Below are positions 41,914 to 45,069 of a stretch of 45,069 bases of DNA, one piece after another. This DNA comes from Corallococcus sicarius (GTDB taxonomy: Bacteria; Myxococcota; Myxococcia; Myxococcales; Myxococcaceae): NCBI RefSeq assembly GCF_003611735.1, contig NZ_RAWG01000042.1:1-45069 (forward strand), given 5' to 3'. The position numbers and the translations under genes were made by a program. The notes under the pieces were generated by a model, which saw only the letters and a list, made by a program, of their open reading frames with translations, was not told the DNA's origin and did not search any database. Numbering within the stretch: position 1 is the first letter of the stretch; each line of letters begins with the position of its first letter.

Positions 41914-42708
41914 ATGAGCGTGAAAGAGCGCAGGCCGAATGATCTGGAGCAGCCCCTGGTCTCCCAGCAGGCCATGGCGCAGCTGTTCCGTGGGGAGCTG
42001 AGCCGCTCGGACACGTGGCGCACGCGCCTGGACACGACGACCAACTGGGCGCTCACCACGACGGCGGCGGTCATCTCCTTCGGCTTCGCGACGCCGGAGA
42101 GTTCGCACGTGACGTTCCTGGCGGGCATCTGGATGGTGGTGTCGTTCCTGCTCATCGAGGCGCGCCGCTATCGCTACTACGACCTGTGGAACCGCCGGGT
42201 GCGCCTGCTGGAGGACGGGTGGTGGGCGCCGATGCTGCGGCGGGAGCCGGTGGATCCGGATGCCCTGCGCGAGCTGGCGGTGGAGATGTCGCGGCCGCAG
42301 ATCCAACTGTCGTTGGGGTCGGCCATCGCGACGCGGCTCAACCGCGCGTATGGGCCCATCCTCATCGTCCTGTTGGTGACGTGGTTCTTCAAGGTCTACA
42401 GCCACCCGCGTCCGCCCAAGGACTTCAGCGACTTCGTGGAGCGGGCGCACGTGGCGTGGCTCCCTGGCCCCATCGTGATGGGCTCCCTGCTGTTCCTCAC
42501 GGTGGCGGCGGCCTACCTCTTCACCGCGTCCTTCTTCATCCGGGCACCGCTGGGCGAATTGCGCACGCGCCCCCGGGGTCGCCGGGCCGCGCTGTGGGAG
42601 ACCTTCTACCGGCCCTACGCCATCCAGCGCCGCAAGCGCACGCGCCGCACGGGGGCCATGGGCAACCGCCCCACGCAGCCCCGTCCTCCGGCCCCGTTCG
42701 ACCCCTGA
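41914..42708 (+). CDS. DUF2270 multi-pass membrane protein
   Basis: The 264-residue protein begins with a soluble helix (AMAQLFRGELSRSDTWRTRLD), the DUF2270 opening, then TTNWALTTTAAVISFGF as the first membrane helix. Three more hydrophobic segments follow (LAGIWMVVSFLLI, ILIVLLVTWFF, IVMGSLLFLTVAAAYLF) and a basic cytoplasmic tail (RRKRTRRTG). The function of the family is unknown. It is divergent from the hybrid kinase across about 130 bp. Confidence 0.87.
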   Translation: MSVKERRPNDLEQPLVSQQAMAQLFRGELSRSDTWRTRLDTTTNWALTTTAAVISFGFATPESSHVTFLAGIWMVVSFLLIEARRYRYYDLWNRRVRLLEDGWWAPMLRREPVDPDALRELAVEMSRPQIQLSLGSAIATRLNRAYGPILIVLLVTWFFKVYSHPRPPKDFSDFVERAHVAWLPGPIVMGSLLFLTVAAAYLFTASFFIRAPLGELRTRPRGRRAALWETFYRPYAIQRRKRTRRTGAMGNRPTQPRPPAPFDP

Positions 42709-42725
42709 GCGGCGTCCCGTCCCCT

Positions 42726-42770
42726 GAGCCCCGGAGACCCGGGTAGGCACAGGTCCGCCCCGAGGGGCTC
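42726..42770. terminator. Candidate terminator after the DUF2270 gene
   Basis: GAGCCCC (42726-42732) and GGGGCTC (42764-42770) form a 7-bp stem with a 31-nt loop, followed by CCTCTC. Weak. Confidence 0.3.
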
Positions 42771-42895
42771 CCTCTCGCACCCCCGGGAGGCAGGGGAGCG
42801 GGCCGCCCGGGGCTGATGGGGACCATGCCTCCCGATTGAACGGGGCCCGCTTTCGTCCTTCCGGCCCCCCTGGATTTGTGGTGTGAACCGCCCCC

Positions 42896-43903
42896 ATGGC
42901 GAACACGCGCACTGTGACGGTCATCAACGGCGACGGCATCGGTCCCGAAGTTTCTGCGGCCACCATTCGCGTCCTCGAAGCCCTCAAGGTCCCGCTGGAG
43001 TTCGAGTTCAAGGACGCCGGCACCGAGGTCGTGGCCAAGTTCGGCACCAACCTCCCCCATGAGACCGTGGAAGCGGTCCTCAAGAGCGGCGTCGCCCTCA
43101 AGGGCCCCACCGGCACCGTCGTCGGCGGCGGCCTGCCGTCCGCGAACGTGGGCCTGCGCAAGCGGCTGGACCTGTACTCGTCCCTGCGCCCGGTGAAGAG
43201 CGTCCCCAACGTCAAGACGCGCTACGAGAACGTCGACCTCGTCGTCGTGCGTGAGAACACCGAGGACCTCTACGTCGGCCTGGAACACATCATCGTCCCG
43301 GGCGTCGTCGAAGCGCTGAAGATCATCACGGAGAAGGCCTCCACGCGCATCGCGCGCTTCGCCTTCGAGTTCGCCAAGAAGAACGGCCGCAAGAAGGTGT
43401 CCGCCGTCCACAAGGCGAACATCATGAAGCTGTCCGACGGCCTCTTCCTGGACTGCTGCCGCAAGGTCGGCCGCGAGTTCCCGGAGATCCAGTACGACGA
43501 GGTCATCGTCGACAACCTCTGCATGCAGCTCGTCAAGGATCCGACCCGGTTCGACGTGCTGGTGACGGAGAACCTGTACGGCGACATCGTCAGCGACCTG
43601 TGCGCGGGCCTCGTCGGCGGCCTGGGCATGGTGCCGGGCGCCAACATCGGCGAGCGCACCGCCGTCTTCGAGGCCGTGCACGGCACCGCCCCGGACATCG
43701 CGGGCAAGGGCATCGCGAACCCCACCGCCCTGATGATGTCCGCGGTGATGATGCTGGAGTGGCTGGACCTCAAGGACGAGGCCATCCGCATGCAGGGCGC
43801 CATCCAGAAGGTCTACGGCGGCGAGGCGAAGGTGCGCACCGGCGACCTGGGCGGCAGCGCCACCACGCGCGAGTTCACCGACGCCATCATCGCCGCGCTG
43901 TAG
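42896..43903 (+). CDS. NAD-dependent isocitrate dehydrogenase (isocitrate/isopropylmalate dehydrogenase family)
   Basis: The 335-residue beta-decarboxylating dehydrogenase converts isocitrate to 2-oxoglutarate and CO2 in the citric acid cycle. VINGDGIGPEV opens the fold, RENTEDLYVGLEH is the isocitrate-type substrate loop, and VTENLYGDIVSD and FEAVHGTAPDIAGKGIANP are conserved metal and cofactor segments. The length matches the short homodimeric NAD type, unlike the longer NADP enzyme. Isopropylmalate dehydrogenase is less likely because of the NTEDLY loop. It stands alone. Confidence 0.93.
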   Translation: MANTRTVTVINGDGIGPEVSAATIRVLEALKVPLEFEFKDAGTEVVAKFGTNLPHETVEAVLKSGVALKGPTGTVVGGGLPSANVGLRKRLDLYSSLRPVKSVPNVKTRYENVDLVVVRENTEDLYVGLEHIIVPGVVEALKIITEKASTRIARFAFEFAKKNGRKKVSAVHKANIMKLSDGLFLDCCRKVGREFPEIQYDEVIVDNLCMQLVKDPTRFDVLVTENLYGDIVSDLCAGLVGGLGMVPGANIGERTAVFEAVHGTAPDIAGKGIANPTALMMSAVMMLEWLDLKDEAIRMQGAIQKVYGGEAKVRTGDLGGSATTREFTDAIIAAL

Positions 43904-43908
43904 TCCCC

Positions 43909-44289
43909 CTAGCCGACGATGACCTTGCGAACCCCCCGCGCTTCCAGGAGCGCGGGGAGCCGTTCGCGCTGGTCGCCCTGCAACACCAGCGCGTCCTCCT
44001 CCACGACCCCGCCGCAGCCCAGGCCGCCCTTCAGCGCCTTGAGCCAGGTGTCGAGCTGGGACGCCGGCAGCCCCAGCTGCTCCACCACCGTCACCTCCTT
44101 GCCCCCCCGACCCTTGCGCTCCATCCGCACGACGGCGCGCGCGGGCCCCTTGGGTTCGGGCTTCGCGCGGGGCTCTGGCGGAGGCGGCCCCGCGGGCAGG
44201 GCCTCCCGCTGCGCGGACAGGGCGGCGAAGGGGTTGTTGAAGGGCCCCGGCGCTGGCGGGGCCTCGGCCTTCTTGTCGCGCTTGCCCAT
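43909..44289 (-). CDS. SUI1/eIF1-family translation factor (YciH-like)
   Basis: The 126-residue protein has a low-complexity Pro/Ala leader (residues 1-50) and a C-terminal SUI1 domain: ARAVVRMERKGRGGKEVTVV, then LKALKGGLGCGGVVEEDALV and the end LLEARGVRKVIVG. Bacterial YciH influences initiation fidelity and stress translation. The start at 44289 has AGGAAGGGG upstream; the frame stays open to 44673 in the overlapping gene, where it is a shadow. It is immediately convergent with the isocitrate dehydrogenase gene (5-nt gap). Confidence 0.9.
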   Translation of the reverse strand: MGKRDKKAEAPPAPGPFNNPFAALSAQREALPAGPPPPEPRAKPEPKGPARAVVRMERKGRGGKEVTVVEQLGLPASQLDTWLKALKGGLGCGGVVEEDALVLQGDQRERLPALLEARGVRKVIVG

Positions 44290-44309
44290 GACGTGCGGCC
44301 CCTTCCTGC

Positions 44310-45069
44310 CTACGGGTGGGCGTGGCCCTCGTGGCCGGACGGCATGGCCATCGCCTGCGGCAGGACGTTGAAGGCGGGGTGGTTGGCGTCGCCCCGGGCC
44401 AGCACCAGCGCGTAGATGAGCGGCGCGGACGGCGGCACCTCCCGGCCGTTCACCAGCACCAGCGGCGTGGCCTGGATGTTGTACTTCAGCGCGTACTCGA
44501 CGTCCTGGCGCAGCTTGCCCACGGTCTCCGGCGAGGACATGCACCCCTCCAGTTGCGGACGCGCCACGGAGCCGGAGCTGGCGATCTCCATCACCCTGTC
44601 GGTGTCCAGGAAGGCCTGCGCGGCGAACAGCTTCTCGCGCAGCTCCCAGAAGTCCTTCGCGCCCTCCAGGCACACCATGGCCCGGGCCGCGTCACAGCGC
44701 ACGCTGGGCGCGTCCAGGCCGCGCTTGGGGATGGCCGGGTTGCACGCGCCATCCAGCGGGAAGTGCCGCGCCTCCACGGACAGCGAGCCCTGCGGCGCGT
44801 GCTTCTTGAGCAGCGCCAGCTCCTCCACCAGCGACTTGCAGTGGGGGCACTTGCTGTCGGTCCACTCCAGCACCTTCACCGGCGCCTCCACCGGGCCGAA
44901 GAGGCGGCGCGCGGGGTAGGCGGCCAGCTTCGGCGTGCTGCCGCGGTACACCGCGAGCGCGTTCGCCAGGAACTGCTGCTGCTCGCGGGGCAGGCTCGCG
45001 AGGAAGCCGTCCAGCGTGGCCGGCGGCGGCGGGGCCGGCACGTTGGCGGTCGAAGCCCCGGGCGTGGGC
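44310..45069 (-). CDS. DsbA-like thioredoxin-fold protein, 5' part missing
   Basis: The frame stays open to the window edge, so the N-terminus, probably with a signal peptide, is outside; about 252 residues are present. A VKVLEWTDSKCPHCKSL active-site CxxC, the helical insert (VRCDAARAMVCLEG) and the cis-Pro in IQATPLVLVNG match DsbA-type disulfide oxidoreductases. The C-terminal tail SGHEGHAHP is His-rich. It would act in the periplasm on exported proteins or as a partner of a vitamin-K-epoxide-reductase-like protein. A GTG at 45041 is a possible but unlikely start. Confidence 0.86.
   Translation of the reverse strand, partial: PTPGASTANVPAPPPPATLDGFLASLPREQQQFLANALAVYRGSTPKLAAYPARRLFGPVEAPVKVLEWTDSKCPHCKSLVEELALLKKHAPQGSLSVEARHFPLDGACNPAIPKRGLDAPSVRCDAARAMVCLEGAKDFWELREKLFAAQAFLDTDRVMEIASSGSVARPQLEGCMSSPETVGKLRQDVEYALKYNIQATPLVLVNGREVPPSAPLIYALVLARGDANHPAFNVLPQAMAMPSGHEGHAHP

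Overview
The window is high-GC, densely coded DNA. It carries Ser/Thr protein kinases with TPR tails, many secreted lipoproteins, atypical histidine kinases, TIGR02270-type proteins and a DUF2169/DUF4150 cassette. This mix points to a myxobacterium of the Myxococcus/Corallococcus type (inference from gene content and composition). About 42 genes cover almost everything, and no intergenic gap exceeds 300 bases. I saw no rRNA, tRNA, insertion sequence or CRISPR array.

Layout. 1-6776: end of a DUF1109/NrsF-like membrane protein, a PrxQ/BCP peroxiredoxin, a ClC chloride channel with C-terminal CBS domains and a 1,189-residue helical-repeat protein. 6808-8792: an NAD-dependent epimerase and a divergent LysR regulator with a candidate shared operator. 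8818-12053: a CgeB-like glycosyltransferase, an exported peroxiredoxin and an amidohydrolase that has lost part of its metal site. 12342-16441: a Ser/Thr kinase with TPRs, a PHB-depolymerase-like lipoprotein and a ChbG/HpnK-type deacetylase. 16428-20044: a histidine kinase with a dead receiver, queF and a second Ser/Thr kinase.

20199-27790 is the accessory highlight. It is a co-directional nine-gene cassette that looks like an effector/immunity module for a contractile (type VI-like) secretion system: DUF2169, PAAR-like DUF4150, DUF1877-like, TIGR02270 helical repeats, a thiolase-fold protein without an obvious catalytic Cys, an AHH-family nuclease toxin, an Imm11-like immunity protein, an Imm49-like protein and a DUF6484-like spike-associated protein. 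The nuclease and its likely immunity gene are visibly less GC-rich than their surroundings, which suggests exchange of the payload.

27959-38421 returns to household and cell-envelope functions: Ppx/GppA, a zinc alcohol dehydrogenase with a palindrome-rich leader, a QueA-like/SDR pair divergent from an XRE-cupin regulator, three lipoproteins, a 2OG-Fe(II) oxygenase, a DUF4230 protein and a macro-domain hydrolase. 38432-45069: a TPR protein behind a sensor kinase with a degenerate ATP-binding domain but an intact receiver, DUF2270, NAD-type isocitrate dehydrogenase, a SUI1-type initiation factor and a truncated DsbA-like protein.

A recurring signal is a -10-like TAGAC(T/G) or TTTAGT hexamer only 7-11 nt before the start codon of several genes. 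It predicts leaderless or nearly leaderless mRNAs.
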